From the NCBI RefSeq assembly GCF_017168335.1, contig NZ_JABFAU010000016.1, positions 263,084-327,083 on the forward strand: a DNA stretch of 64,000 nt, given 5' to 3'. Within the stretch, counting starts at the first letter, position 1. Each line of letters begins with the position of its first letter. Positions 41,356-50,520 of this stretch are shown piece after piece. The DNA is from Rhodococcus sp. KRD162 (GTDB taxonomy: Bacteria > Actinomycetota > Actinomycetes > Mycobacteriales > Mycobacteriaceae). Made by a program: the position numbers and the translations under genes. A model generated the notes under the pieces. That model saw nothing but the letters and a program-made list of their open reading frames with translations. It was not told the DNA's origin and did not search any database.

Positions 41356-42429
41356 ATGAAGGTTCGTACGAAGTGGATGAGGAGCGCTGCATCGATCGCG
41401 CTCGCCGGTGGGTTGACGATCGGCCTCGCCGCCGGTTGCAGTAGCGGAGCCGAGCAGGCACCTGCGGCCGATTCCACCACGTCGACGCAGGAGTCCGCAT
41501 TTCCGGTCACCATCGATTCCGCGTTGGGATCCGCGACGATCCCCGAGGCACCGAAGCGGATCGCCACCTGGGGTTGGTCCAATCAGGACGCGATTTTCGC
41601 CCTCGGTGTCGTACCCGTTGCCATGCCCACATTCGACGGTGCCCAGTACGGAGCCGACGATCGCGGAGTTCTGCCGTGGGATGCCACGGCGCTCGCCGAC
41701 CTGGGAGGCGACGCGCCCACACTGCTCACCGGTGACGGAACCGGCGCGGTCCCCGTCGAGCAGTTCGCCGCCGCCGCACCGGATCTGATCTTCGCGCCGT
41801 ACTCGGGATTGAGCCAGGACGAGTTCGACACGCTCTCCGACATTGCCCCGGTCGTCGCGTACCCGGACGAGCAGTGGACCACCTCGTGGGAGGACCAGCT
41901 CACCATCGCGGGCAAGGCCCTCGGTAAGGAGAAGGAAGCCGCAGATCTGGTGTCCGGTGTGGAGGCTTCCATCGCCGATGCAGCTGCGAAGTATCCTGCG
42001 CTGCAGGGCAAGACCCTCACCATCGCGCTTCCCAACGCTCCCGGCACCTTCGCCGTCAGCAAAGACGACGACGTACGAGTCGAGTTCCTCGAGCAGCTCG
42101 GTCTGGTCAACGAGCCCACCGTTCAAGAGGCAGACCCGGCCAAGGACCCCGAGGCCGTGTACTTCGAGCTCAGTCTCGAACAGGCCTCGTTGCTGAAGTC
42201 GGACGTGCTGTTCGTCGTGGCGTACGACAAACAATCTCTCGCCGGGTTCCTGGCCGAACCCGCCGTGGCCTCCCAGCCTGTACTGGCGCAGGGACGTACC
42301 GCGTCGACCGAAAACCTGAGTGCCGACAAGAATTTCGCGTTCGGGGGCCTGACAGTACTGACGATTCCGTACATCCTCGACGACGTGGCCTCGGCGCTGA
42401 ACGCTGCCGCCGAGAACGTTCAGGACTGA
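41356..42429 (+). CDS. Ferric-siderophore binding lipoprotein (FecB/FepB type)
   Basis: 357 residues. Signal peptide with lipobox LAAGC, mature Cys28. The TroA-type fold is indicated by IPEAPKRIATWGWSNQDAIFALGV at the start of the mature domain, a hinge region near the middle, and a second lobe (LTIALPNAPGTFAVSKDDD). It should capture the loaded siderophore at the cell surface and deliver it to the FecCD-type permeases encoded at 47498-49635. It is separated from those genes by biosynthetic genes. Confidence 0.92.
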   Translation: MKVRTKWMRSAASIALAGGLTIGLAAGCSSGAEQAPAADSTTSTQESAFPVTIDSALGSATIPEAPKRIATWGWSNQDAIFALGVVPVAMPTFDGAQYGADDRGVLPWDATALADLGGDAPTLLTGDGTGAVPVEQFAAAAPDLIFAPYSGLSQDEFDTLSDIAPVVAYPDEQWTTSWEDQLTIAGKALGKEKEAADLVSGVEASIADAAAKYPALQGKTLTIALPNAPGTFAVSKDDDVRVEFLEQLGLVNEPTVQEADPAKDPEAVYFELSLEQASLLKSDVLFVVAYDKQSLAGFLAEPAVASQPVLAQGRTASTENLSADKNFAFGGLTVLTIPYILDDVASALNAAAENVQD

Positions 42430-42490
42430 TCCGAGCGCAGGCCGACCCGACGCACCACATCTCTGCACTCGCGAAGGAGCGTGTTCCACC

Positions 42491-44383
42491 GTGGCAAGGT
42501 CTCATCGACTTCAGGTCGTCTTTCCCGAAGTCATCCGCACGGCGACCGTGATCGATACGCGGCAACTCGGTTCGGGAATGCGCCGGATCGTGTTGGGTGG
42601 GCCGCAGCTGCGCGAATTCTCGCGAGACGGATTCGACTTTCCGGCGCTGCGCAGCGAGGGATTCGACGACTTCGTCCGCTTGTTCTTTCCTCTCGACGAC
42701 AACGGCACGATGGTTCTACCGGTGCAGCACGAGCGCACGGTGGAATGGCCGCGGGAGTCGCGGCCACTGACGCGCAACTACACCGTGCGCAGTATCGATG
42801 CTCGGAGAGCAGAATTGACTCTCGATTTCGTCACTCATGACACCGGAATCGCCTCGACGTGGGGTCGTCGCTGCTCGGTGGGGGATTCCATCCCGCTGCT
42901 CGGTCCGGTGCGCTCGGGTCACGCTCCTGCCGAGGTGGATTGGGTGTTGCTCGTCGGAGACGAGACCGCGTTGCCTGCTGTTGCTCGTTATCTCGACGAA
43001 GCCGGAGCAGGTGAGCGAATCCGGGTGTTCGTCGAGGTGGCCGACGCCGAACGAGAACTACCGCTGCCGACGGCCGCCGACGTCGAGATCACCTGGGTCC
43101 ACCGCGACGGTGCGGTTGCAGGCACCGGAGACCTGCTGGAAACAGCCGTGCGTGGTGCGCCCTGGTGGGAGGGAACCGTGTTCGCCTGGGTAGCAGGCGA
43201 ATCCACAACGCTCAAGGGCATCAGGCGATACCTGCGCGAGGATCGCGCGCTGGCACCGGAGATGGTCGAGGTCACCGGCTACTGGCGTCGGGCAGAGGTT
43301 CTCACTCGCGTGGACGATCCGGAGGTGCCGGATCTGAACTCCCGCGAATCCGAGCCCTTCGACAGACTCGCCGAACGTGCGGAGATGTTCTCCCCCTTCG
43401 CGATCAGGGCCGCCAACACCTTGCGCATCCCGTGGCATGTCTCCCGCGGCATCCGCACCGTGGACGAGCTGGCCACGGCCACGGGCACCGATCCGCGAGC
43501 CCTGGCGAAATTCGTTCGCTACCTGCGGTCTGTCGATGTGCTCACCGAGGATTCGGACGGAGGTGTGATCCTCGCCGATATCGGAGAAGCCATGCTCGGT
43601 GACGACTGGATCTCGCACTGGCTGGATTTCGACGGCATCGAGGCGCGAGTGGAATTGTCGATCACCGGACTCGTCGAGAGTCTGCGCACCGGCGCTGCCA
43701 GTGCCAGTGCGCTCACCGGCAAGACGTTGAGCGAGGACCTCGCCGGCTCGCCACGGCTGACGCAATTGCACCACAACCACATCGCAGACGAGGCTGCTTT
43801 TCTGGGTCCTGCTCTGGTACAGGACTATTCGTTCGAAGGTGTGTCGACGTTGGCGGTGACCGGTGCCGCAGCCGCGGTGGTGCTCGGCTCGATCCTGACC
43901 GGGCACGACGCGATGTCGGCGACCGTTCTCGGATTGCCGAGCGAACTCGACCTCGTCCGACGAGATCTGCAGAAGTGGCCGGAACTGCACGGGCGCGTGA
44001 CCGAATGCGCTCAGAGTGTCGTGTCCGAACCGCGCGCCGATTCCCGGGGTGGGTTCGACGCATATCTGTTGCTTGAGGTCACCGGCCACTACCGCGACGA
44101 CGATCTGGCGTTGCTGCTGACACATGCGGCAGCCGGCCTGTCGAAGAGCGGGAGACTGATTGTGGTGGAACGCCTGTCGGACGACGGCGCGATCACCGAG
44201 GATCAGGCCGAGTTCGATCTGTTGATGCTCTGTATGCATGGCGGCGGAGTGCGAACCAGAGCCGAGTTCGAGTCGGTGGCAACCGCAGCGGGCTTGGTGG
44301 TGACCGCGTCTCGTCTCGTCGGCTGGGGTATCGCGGTTCTCGACCTGCAGCCTGCACCCGAAGCCGTTGTGCGCCAGCGTTAG
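42491..44383 (+). CDS. SIP-type ferric-siderophore reductase fused to a methyltransferase-like domain
   Basis: 630 residues, GTG start, AAGGAG 11 bases upstream. Part 1 (about 8-275) is a siderophore-interacting protein: FAD motif RNYTVRSID, NAD region VLLVGDETALPAVARYL, terminal VTGYWRR. Part 2 (about 290-625) resembles class-I small-molecule O-methyltransferases: a winged-helix dimerisation segment (TVDELATATGTDPRALAKFVRYL) and a Rossmann-like domain ending in GGGVRTRAEFESVATAAGL. The SAM-binding glycine loop, normally GGGxG, reads VTGAAAAVVLG near residue 455, so methyl transfer is doubtful. SIP proteins reduce the ferric complex to release iron. What the second domain does is open: siderophore recognition is one guess. 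Confidence 0.82.
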   Translation: MARSHRLQVVFPEVIRTATVIDTRQLGSGMRRIVLGGPQLREFSRDGFDFPALRSEGFDDFVRLFFPLDDNGTMVLPVQHERTVEWPRESRPLTRNYTVRSIDARRAELTLDFVTHDTGIASTWGRRCSVGDSIPLLGPVRSGHAPAEVDWVLLVGDETALPAVARYLDEAGAGERIRVFVEVADAERELPLPTAADVEITWVHRDGAVAGTGDLLETAVRGAPWWEGTVFAWVAGESTTLKGIRRYLREDRALAPEMVEVTGYWRRAEVLTRVDDPEVPDLNSRESEPFDRLAERAEMFSPFAIRAANTLRIPWHVSRGIRTVDELATATGTDPRALAKFVRYLRSVDVLTEDSDGGVILADIGEAMLGDDWISHWLDFDGIEARVELSITGLVESLRTGAASASALTGKTLSEDLAGSPRLTQLHHNHIADEAAFLGPALVQDYSFEGVSTLAVTGAAAAVVLGSILTGHDAMSATVLGLPSELDLVRRDLQKWPELHGRVTECAQSVVSEPRADSRGGFDAYLLLEVTGHYRDDDLALLLTHAAAGLSKSGRLIVVERLSDDGAITEDQAEFDLLMLCMHGGGVRTRAEFESVATAAGLVVTASRLVGWGIAVLDLQPAPEAVVRQR

Positions 44384-44402
44384 TTAGGTTAGCGTTGCCT
44401 AT
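44384..44402 (+). promoter_or_regulatory. Candidate iron box before the salicylate synthase gene
   Basis: TTAGGTTAGCGTTGCCTAT matches the IdeR/DmdR1 consensus at 14 of 19, including the whole left half. It begins one base after the stop codon of the SIP fusion gene and lies 72 bp before the synthase ATG. Confidence 0.7.
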
Positions 44403-44473
44403 CTAACGCGCGCAGCATGTCGGTTACGCGATGCGCGGTCCGAGACCGAATCACCGTCAGGAGTGCACACACA

Positions 44474-45817
44474 ATGACCGTTGTCGAAGAGACGGCGTCG
44501 AGCACGGCCGAGGCCGCCAGCCTGCAGCACGGACTGCAGACAGTGGTCACATTGGCCGAGTCGGGCTTGTTCGACGAGTACGTCGTGTACGAGGACAGAG
44601 GGCGCTGGGTATTCGCGGGCGGTGTGATCGCTCGCATCGTCCTGCAACCGAATGTCGTCACGACCACGTGGGGGATCGACGAGCCGACGGTGCGTCGGTG
44701 GTCCGGTAATCCGTCGAGAGCGTTGCGAGAAGCCTGCGACGGTCTGCGACGAGAATCCTGGAATGCGTACGGGTTCATCGGATTCGGGTTCGCGACCCAC
44801 CTGCACGGTGTGACGGGCTCGAGCGACTCCGAGGAGGTGCTCGGTCATCTGGTCGTGCCCCGCGTCGAGGTCCGCTTCGGTGTCGACCACCACGACGTCG
44901 AGGTCACCGGGAGCGAGGAGGATCGCGCCGGCGTGCTGGCCGCACTCGCGGACGCCTCCGTGGGGGAGACGACCGTGCACTCTCTCGATGTCGGCGGCGA
45001 TCTCGACGACTATCGGGCTCGAGTACAGCAGGCCGTCACGGAAATTCACCGCGGCGACTACGCCAAAGTCATTCTGTCTCGCACGGTGCGCATTCCGTTC
45101 GATCTGGACATGCCGGGCACGTACCGGGCCGGGCGCGCGGCGAACACCCCGGCTCGCTCGTTTCTGCTGCGCTTGGGCGACCTGCGCGCGGCGGGTTTCA
45201 GTCCGGAGTTGGTGGCCTCGGTCGATGCGCACGGTGTGGTCACGACCGAACCGCTGGCAGGGACGCGGGCCTTCGGTCTCGGCTCCGAGGCCGACTCCGT
45301 CGCCAGAACCGATCTCGAGCAGGATCCCAAGGAGATCACCGAGCACGCTGTGTCCGTCCGCACCTCGTTCGAGGAACTCGAATCCATTGCGCGCCCCGGG
45401 TCGACCGCGGTCTCGGACTTCATGAGTGTGCGCGAGCGCGGAAGCGTCCAACACCTCGCCTCGACAGTGCGAGCACGCCTGCGCGAGGACCTGTCCTGCT
45501 GGGACGCCTTCGGGGCGCTGTTCCCGGCCGTCACGGCATCGGGAATTCCCAAACGTGAGGCCATCGAGGCGATCGGGAGGCTCGACGATCCTTCCCGTGG
45601 TCTGTATTCGGGTGCCGTCGTGAAGGCATCGTCCGCAGGGGAACTTGAAGCGGCGCTGGTACTTCGAGCTGTCTACGAGCAGCAGGGTTCCGCGTGGCTG
45701 CGTGCCGGAGCCGGCATCGTCGGCCAGTCGACACCCGATCGTGAATTCGACGAAACCTGCGAGAAGCTCGCCAGTGTTGCCCCGTATCTGGTCCGCAAGA
45801 AGGAGGAAGACGCCTGA
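44474..45817 (+). CDS. Salicylate synthase (MbtI/Irp9 family)
   Basis: 447 residues from ATG 44474. Converts chorismate to isochorismate and then to salicylate and pyruvate in one active site, Mg-dependent. Matching blocks include YAKVILSRTV (general-base Lys), TPARSFLLRLG, TTEPLAGTRAFG, DFMSVRERGSVQHL, FPAVTASGIPK, RGLYSGAVV and WLRAGAGIV. The length and colinearity with M. tuberculosis MbtI (450) favour a bifunctional salicylate synthase over an isochorismate synthase, and there is no PchB-type lyase nearby. The TGA overlaps the panD ATG by one base. Confidence 0.93.
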   Translation: MTVVEETASSTAEAASLQHGLQTVVTLAESGLFDEYVVYEDRGRWVFAGGVIARIVLQPNVVTTTWGIDEPTVRRWSGNPSRALREACDGLRRESWNAYGFIGFGFATHLHGVTGSSDSEEVLGHLVVPRVEVRFGVDHHDVEVTGSEEDRAGVLAALADASVGETTVHSLDVGGDLDDYRARVQQAVTEIHRGDYAKVILSRTVRIPFDLDMPGTYRAGRAANTPARSFLLRLGDLRAAGFSPELVASVDAHGVVTTEPLAGTRAFGLGSEADSVARTDLEQDPKEITEHAVSVRTSFEELESIARPGSTAVSDFMSVRERGSVQHLASTVRARLREDLSCWDAFGALFPAVTASGIPKREAIEAIGRLDDPSRGLYSGAVVKASSAGELEAALVLRAVYEQQGSAWLRAGAGIVGQSTPDREFDETCEKLASVAPYLVRKKEEDA

Positions 45818-46233
45818 TGCATCGCACCATGTTGGGTGGAAAGATCCACCGTGCCACAGTCACTCATGCCGATCTGCACTACGTCGGCTCGATCACCATC
45901 GACGCAACTCTGATGCGGGCCGCCGATCTGATCGAGGGTGAGCAGGTCCACATCGTCGACATCACCAACGGCGCCCGCCTGGTGACGTACGTGATCGAAG
46001 GCCGCGCTGGGTCTGGTGTGATCGGAATCAACGGTGCCGCAGCCCATCTGGTCTCCCCGGGCGACTTGGTGATCATCATGTCGTTCCGACAGGCAGAAGA
46101 ATCGGAACTGTCGGCGCACAGTCCTTCGGTGGTGCACGTCGACTCTGCCAACCAGATCCTGGGCCTCGGAGTCGACCCGTCCGAGCCGGTTCCGGGTGCA
46201 CTCGATCAGAGGTCAGGGGCGAGCGTTCGATGA
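45817..46233 (+). CDS. panD: Aspartate 1-decarboxylase, siderophore-locus copy
   Basis: 138 residues. Pyruvoyl enzyme making beta-alanine from aspartate. The self-cleavage site is Gly-Ser in LHYVGSITIDA, with KIHRATVTHADL and GVIGINGAAAHLVSPGDLVII as in M. tuberculosis PanD. AGGA lies before the ATG. It is coupled on both sides (TGATG with the salicylate synthase, ATGA with the monooxygenase) and not accompanied by panC or panB, so a dedicated role in feeding beta-alanine to the NRPS3 A1 domain is likely. The C-terminal tail is divergent. Confidence 0.93.
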   Translation: MHRTMLGGKIHRATVTHADLHYVGSITIDATLMRAADLIEGEQVHIVDITNGARLVTYVIEGRAGSGVIGINGAAAHLVSPGDLVIIMSFRQAEESELSAHSPSVVHVDSANQILGLGVDPSEPVPGALDQRSGASVR

Positions 46234-47501
46234 CCTCGCACGAGAACTACGACATCCTCGGAGTCGGATTCGGGCCCTCCAATCTCGGTCTGGCCATCGC
46301 GATCGAGGAGCACAATCGAACCTGCACTCCAGCAGAACGATTGACGGCCTGCTTCATCGAGTCCAAGGACGAGTTCGCGTGGCACCCCGGCATGTTGTTG
46401 CCGGGGACGTCGATGCAGATCTCGTTCCTCAAGGACCTGGCGACCCAGCGCAACGCCTGCAGTGAGTACACCTTTCTGGCCTATCTGTCCGAGCAGGGCC
46501 GACTCAACCACTTCATCAACCTGCAGACGTTCTTCCCGAGCCGGCTCGAGTTCCACGACTACCTGGCGTGGGCCGCGGACAAGGTCGATGCGACAGTGCA
46601 CTACGGCACCCGAGCGGTGGACGTCGTCGACACCGGCGACGGGTACGGCGTCCGCACCGAAGGCCGACGAAGCGGCACCGTGCGGGGACGCAACATCGTG
46701 CTCGCCGGAGGACTGACCGCCACCCTGCCCGACGGAGTCACAGCGTCGGCGCGGCAGTTCCACAACCACGATCTCCTCGGCCATCTCGATCGGTTGCCGT
46801 CGCGGACGCATCGCACGTTCGTCGTCGTCGGTGCCGGGCAGAGCGCCGCCGAGGTGGTGGATTACCTGCACTCGACGTACGGGGATGCGTCGGTGCACGC
46901 GGTGCTGCGCAAGTACGGGTACAGCCCGGCCGACGACAGCCCCTATGCCAATCGCATCTTCGATCCGGCGGCCGTGGACGACTTCTATTCGTCCTCGCAC
47001 ACGCTGCGTGAGCAGCTGTTGCAATACCACCGCGGCACCAACTACTCCGCCGTCGACCTGCCGCTGATCGAGGAGCTGTACGCCCGCGAGTACGCCGAGC
47101 GGGTCAGCGGTCGGCGCCGGCTGTTCGTGCACGGAGCATCTCGATTGGTCGACGCCGTCGAGGAACCGTCGGGTGTGCGAGCCGCCGTCGAGCACGGCCC
47201 GACGGGTCTGGCCGAGGACATACTGTGCGACGCTGTCGTCTATGCCACCGGCTTCACGTCCCTCGATCTACCCGAGATACTCGGTCCGCTGTTCGACGCC
47301 GTCGAAAACGACTCCGGCGGTCCTCGCGTGACGCGTGACTACCGACTCGTGACGCGTGAACCGAGCGTGGGTTCGATCTACCTGCAGGGCGGCACGGAAC
47401 ACACGCACGGCCTGACCTCGTCGTTGCTGTCGAACATCGCTGTTCGCAGCGGTGAGATCGTGAAGTCCGCTGTGAGCGCGAGGGTGCGATCGGTGGTGTG
47501 A
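46230..47501 (+). CDS. L-ornithine N5-monooxygenase (siderophore hydroxamate)
   Basis: 423 residues. FAD site GVGFGPSNLGLAIA at the N-terminus, substrate region WHPGMLLPGTSMQISFLKDL, NADPH site VVGAGQSAAEVVDYL and the late YATGF motif, as in SidA/PvdA/CchB-type enzymes. Ornithine rather than lysine is preferred here because NRPS2 carries a hydroxyornithine code; the sequence alone does not exclude lysine. Coupled by ATGA to panD and by GTGA to the permease gene. Confidence 0.92.
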   Translation: MTSHENYDILGVGFGPSNLGLAIAIEEHNRTCTPAERLTACFIESKDEFAWHPGMLLPGTSMQISFLKDLATQRNACSEYTFLAYLSEQGRLNHFINLQTFFPSRLEFHDYLAWAADKVDATVHYGTRAVDVVDTGDGYGVRTEGRRSGTVRGRNIVLAGGLTATLPDGVTASARQFHNHDLLGHLDRLPSRTHRTFVVVGAGQSAAEVVDYLHSTYGDASVHAVLRKYGYSPADDSPYANRIFDPAAVDDFYSSSHTLREQLLQYHRGTNYSAVDLPLIEELYAREYAERVSGRRRLFVHGASRLVDAVEEPSGVRAAVEHGPTGLAEDILCDAVVYATGFTSLDLPEILGPLFDAVENDSGGPRVTRDYRLVTREPSVGSIYLQGGTEHTHGLTSSLLSNIAVRSGEIVKSAVSARVRSVV

Positions 47502-48571
47502 ATCGGGTGAGCACCAGGACGGGCGAGGAGCCGGAACATCGACAAGTTCCGGCTGAAGTCGGTGGTCTCGCTCGCACCGATGCGCGTCGGGCCGCGGGGT
47601 TGTTCGTCGTCCTCGGTGTTCTGGCAGCGATGTGCCTGGTGAGTATCTCGGTGGGCACCGAGTACATCCCGATCGGTGAGGTCTGGCGAGGGCTGTTCTC
47701 CGCCGATGGATCCACAGAATCGGTGATCATCCGCGAACTACGGCTTCCGCGTACCGTTCTGGGGTTGCTCGTCGGAGTCGCCCTCGGGGTGGCCGGCGCG
47801 CTGATTCAGGCGATGACGCGAAATCCGCTGGCCGACCCGGGAATTCTCGGCGTCAATGCAGGGGCGGCGTTCTTCGTCGCGATCGCCGTCGGTGCGCTGG
47901 GTGTCACCGGCATCCGGTCGTACATCTGGTTCGCGTTCGCCGGGGCAGTGGTCGCCACGATCGTGGTGTACGCGCTCGGGTCGCTGGGCCGAGCGGGAGC
48001 CACACCGATTCGGTTGACACTGTCCGGAATTGCGCTCGGTGCGGTACTGGGTGGCGTCACCTCGGGCATGCTGTTGCTCGATACGGATGCCTTCGACCAG
48101 ATGAGGTTCTGGGGAGCGGGGTCGTTGGCCGGTCGAGGTCTCGACATCGCATCCGAGGTCGCCCCGTTCATCGCGCTGGGTCTCTTCCTGGCGGCCCTGA
48201 TCGCTCGTCCACTCAATGCGATCGCACTCGGCGACGATCTGGCCCAGTCGCTGGGGGCGAACGTGATTCGTACGCGAATCGTCGGCGTTGTTGCGGTGAC
48301 TCTGCTCGCCGGTGCTGCGACGGCGGCGGCCGGGCCCATCGGATTCGTCGGACTGATGATTCCGCACATGGTGCGTTGGTTCGTCGGACCGGACCAGCGG
48401 TGGATTCTGATCTACACCGTGTTCGCGGCACCGAGCCTGCTGCTGCTCGCGGACGTGGTCGGACGCATCGTGATCAGGCCGGGGGAGCTCCAGGTCGGCA
48501 TCGTCACCGCGTTCGTCGGCGCGCCGGTGCTGATCGTGCTGGTTCGCCGCAAGAAGGCGAGCGGACTGTGA
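47498..48571 (+). CDS. FecCD-family siderophore permease, subunit 1
   Basis: 357 residues, GTG start, about ten helices. Conserved FecCD blocks: RLPRTVLGLLVGVALGVAG, TRNPLADPGILGVNAGA, and GPIGFVGLMIPHMVR, the loop that meets the ATPase. It has an N-terminal cytoplasmic extension of about 30 residues. It forms the inner-membrane channel with the next gene product. Confidence 0.94.
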   Translation: MNRVSTRTGEEPEHRQVPAEVGGLARTDARRAAGLFVVLGVLAAMCLVSISVGTEYIPIGEVWRGLFSADGSTESVIIRELRLPRTVLGLLVGVALGVAGALIQAMTRNPLADPGILGVNAGAAFFVAIAVGALGVTGIRSYIWFAFAGAVVATIVVYALGSLGRAGATPIRLTLSGIALGAVLGGVTSGMLLLDTDAFDQMRFWGAGSLAGRGLDIASEVAPFIALGLFLAALIARPLNAIALGDDLAQSLGANVIRTRIVGVVAVTLLAGAATAAAGPIGFVGLMIPHMVRWFVGPDQRWILIYTVFAAPSLLLLADVVGRIVIRPGELQVGIVTAFVGAPVLIVLVRRKKASGL

Positions 48572-49635
48572 CCCGTGAACAGCGTGGTGGCGATATCGAT
48601 TTCGGCCGAAAGCTGTGGATCCTGCGACTGCGGGATCGAGTGGACGGCCGCATCGACATCCGAACGGTTGGCGTCTGCGGGGCGCTGCTTCTCGTGACGG
48701 CAACGGTCGCCGTTCTCACGATCGGTACCGGCGACTACTACATTCCGCCGAAGGAGGTGCTCGCCGCGGTGTTCGGCGACGCGCCGCGCCTGACCGAGAT
48801 CGTGGTGATGGAGTGGCGGTTTCCCCGGGTGGCACTGGCCTTCCTGTTCGGAGCCGCCCTCGGTGTATCGGGTGCGGTCTTTCAATCCTTGACGCGAAAT
48901 CCGCTGGGCAGCCCGGACATCATCGGCTTCGGCACCGGCGCGTACACCGGCGCGCTCGTGGTCATCCTCACTCTCGGTGGTGGCTACTACCGGACCGGAG
49001 CGGGCGCGCTCGTCGGCGGACTGGCGGCGGCTGCGGTGGTCTACCTGCTCGCGTACCGGCGCGGGGTGCAGGGCTTTCGGTTGATCATCGTCGGGATCGC
49101 CGTCAGCGCAGTGTTGGCCTCCGTCAACACCTGGCTCGTGATCAGGGCCGACCTGGACGACGCGATCGCCGCGGCGGTGTGGGGTGCGGGCACCCTCAAC
49201 GGTCTGGGGTGGTCGCAGGTGGGGCCCGTGCTGGCCGTGTCGGTCGTCATCGCGTCGTGCCTGGCGGTGCTCTCGCGCCGGCTGCCGATGTTGGAGATGG
49301 GCGACGACGCGGCGCGGGCGCTCGGTGTGCGCGCCGAGCCGACCCGGCTGATGCTGGTGTTCCTCGGGGTTGCGCTGATCGCGATGGTCACCGCGGCTGC
49401 GGGGCCCATCTCGTTCATCGCGCTGGCCGCGCCGCAGTTGGCGCGCCGCCTCACCGGCACCTCGGGAGTGGCGATGGTCCCTGCCGCGTGCATGGGGGCG
49501 CTGTTGTTGGTCGTGAGCGACGTCGGTGCGCAGCGTCTCTTCGCTCCCACACAGCTGCCGGTGGGTGTGGTGACGGTATCGGTCGGCGGCGCGTACTTCG
49601 TGTGGTTGTTGGCGTGGGAAGGCAGGAAGCAGTGA
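48568..49635 (+). CDS. FecCD-family siderophore permease, subunit 2
   Basis: 355 residues from GTG 48568, overlapping the previous stop (GTGA). About ten helices, with WRFPRVALAFLFGAALGVSG, TRNPLGSPDIIGFGTGAYTG, GDDAARALGV and the ATPase-contact loop AGPISFIALAAPQLARRL. Pairs with subunit 1 as a heterodimer, as in FepD-FepG. Confidence 0.94.
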   Translation: MTREQRGGDIDFGRKLWILRLRDRVDGRIDIRTVGVCGALLLVTATVAVLTIGTGDYYIPPKEVLAAVFGDAPRLTEIVVMEWRFPRVALAFLFGAALGVSGAVFQSLTRNPLGSPDIIGFGTGAYTGALVVILTLGGGYYRTGAGALVGGLAAAAVVYLLAYRRGVQGFRLIIVGIAVSAVLASVNTWLVIRADLDDAIAAAVWGAGTLNGLGWSQVGPVLAVSVVIASCLAVLSRRLPMLEMGDDAARALGVRAEPTRLMLVFLGVALIAMVTAAAGPISFIALAAPQLARRLTGTSGVAMVPAACMGALLLVVSDVGAQRLFAPTQLPVGVVTVSVGGAYFVWLLAWEGRKQ

Positions 49636-50438
49636 CCGAGCCCCGATTGCATACCGACGACATCACGGTCGGATACGACAGGAGCGTCGTCAGCGAGAAC
49701 CTGTCCGTCGAGATTCCCGACGGCAAGTTCACCGTCATCGTCGGACCGAATGCCTGTGGTAAATCGACTCTGCTGCGGGCACTCTCGCGGTTGCTGAAAC
49801 CCTCTCGCGGAACCGTTCTGCTGGACGGGAAGGCGATCTCGTCGTATCCGGCGAAGGAGGTTGCCCGACGCCTCGGCCTGCTCCCGCAGACCTCCATCGC
49901 GCCCGACGGTATTTCGGTGGCCGATCTCGTTGCGCGGGGACGTTATCCGCATCAGAAGCTGATCCGGCAGTGGTCGACGACGGACGAGGCTGCGGTGATC
50001 GAGGCCATGAATGCCACCGGAGTGATGTCGCTGTCCGCTCGTCCGGTGGACGAACTGTCCGGCGGACAGCAGCAACGTGTGTGGGTGGCAATGGTTCTCG
50101 CGCAGCAGACGCCGTTGTTGTTGCTGGACGAGCCGACGACCTTTCTCGATATCGCCCACCAGATCGAGCTTCTCGACCTGTTGGCCACTCTGAACCGTGC
50201 GAACGGTCACACTCTGGTCGCCGTGTTGCACGATCTCAATCATGCGTGTCGGTATGCCGATCACATCATCGCGATGAAGGACGGCGCAGTGGTCACCGAG
50301 GGCGCGCCCGCCGACGTCGTCACCGCCGAGCTGGTCGAGGCGGTTTTCGGGCTGCCGTGCCGCATCATCGACGATCCGGAATCGCATACTCCGTTGGTGA
50401 TCCCCAAGGTGGCTGGTCGCAAGCTAGGCAAGGCTTAG
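49632..50438 (+). CDS. Siderophore ABC transporter ATPase (FepC-like)
   Basis: 268 residues from GTG 49632 (GTGA overlap). Walker A GPNACGKST, Q-loop LLPQTS, signature ELSGGQQQR, Walker B LLLLDEPTTFLD and switch His in VLHDLNHA. It powers the FecCD pair. A candidate iron box overlaps its 3-prime end and probably serves the downstream SIP gene. Confidence 0.95.
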   Translation: MTEPRLHTDDITVGYDRSVVSENLSVEIPDGKFTVIVGPNACGKSTLLRALSRLLKPSRGTVLLDGKAISSYPAKEVARRLGLLPQTSIAPDGISVADLVARGRYPHQKLIRQWSTTDEAAVIEAMNATGVMSLSARPVDELSGGQQQRVWVAMVLAQQTPLLLLDEPTTFLDIAHQIELLDLLATLNRANGHTLVAVLHDLNHACRYADHIIAMKDGAVVTEGAPADVVTAELVEAVFGLPCRIIDDPESHTPLVIPKVAGRKLGKA

Positions 50439-50442
50439 TTTA
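50424..50442 (+). promoter_or_regulatory. Candidate iron box before the SIP gene
   Basis: CTAGGCAAGGCTTAGTTTA matches the iron-box consensus at 12 of 19 but has poor symmetry. A good -10, TAGAAT (50441-50446), overlaps its right edge. It extends over the ATPase stop codon. Confidence 0.45.
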
Positions 50443-50520
50443 GAATCGGGAGAGGATGGCCGTCGAGACGGTCGGAACGTTCTCGCACGAGTTACGACGA
50501 GACATGTATCGAGGATCGAG

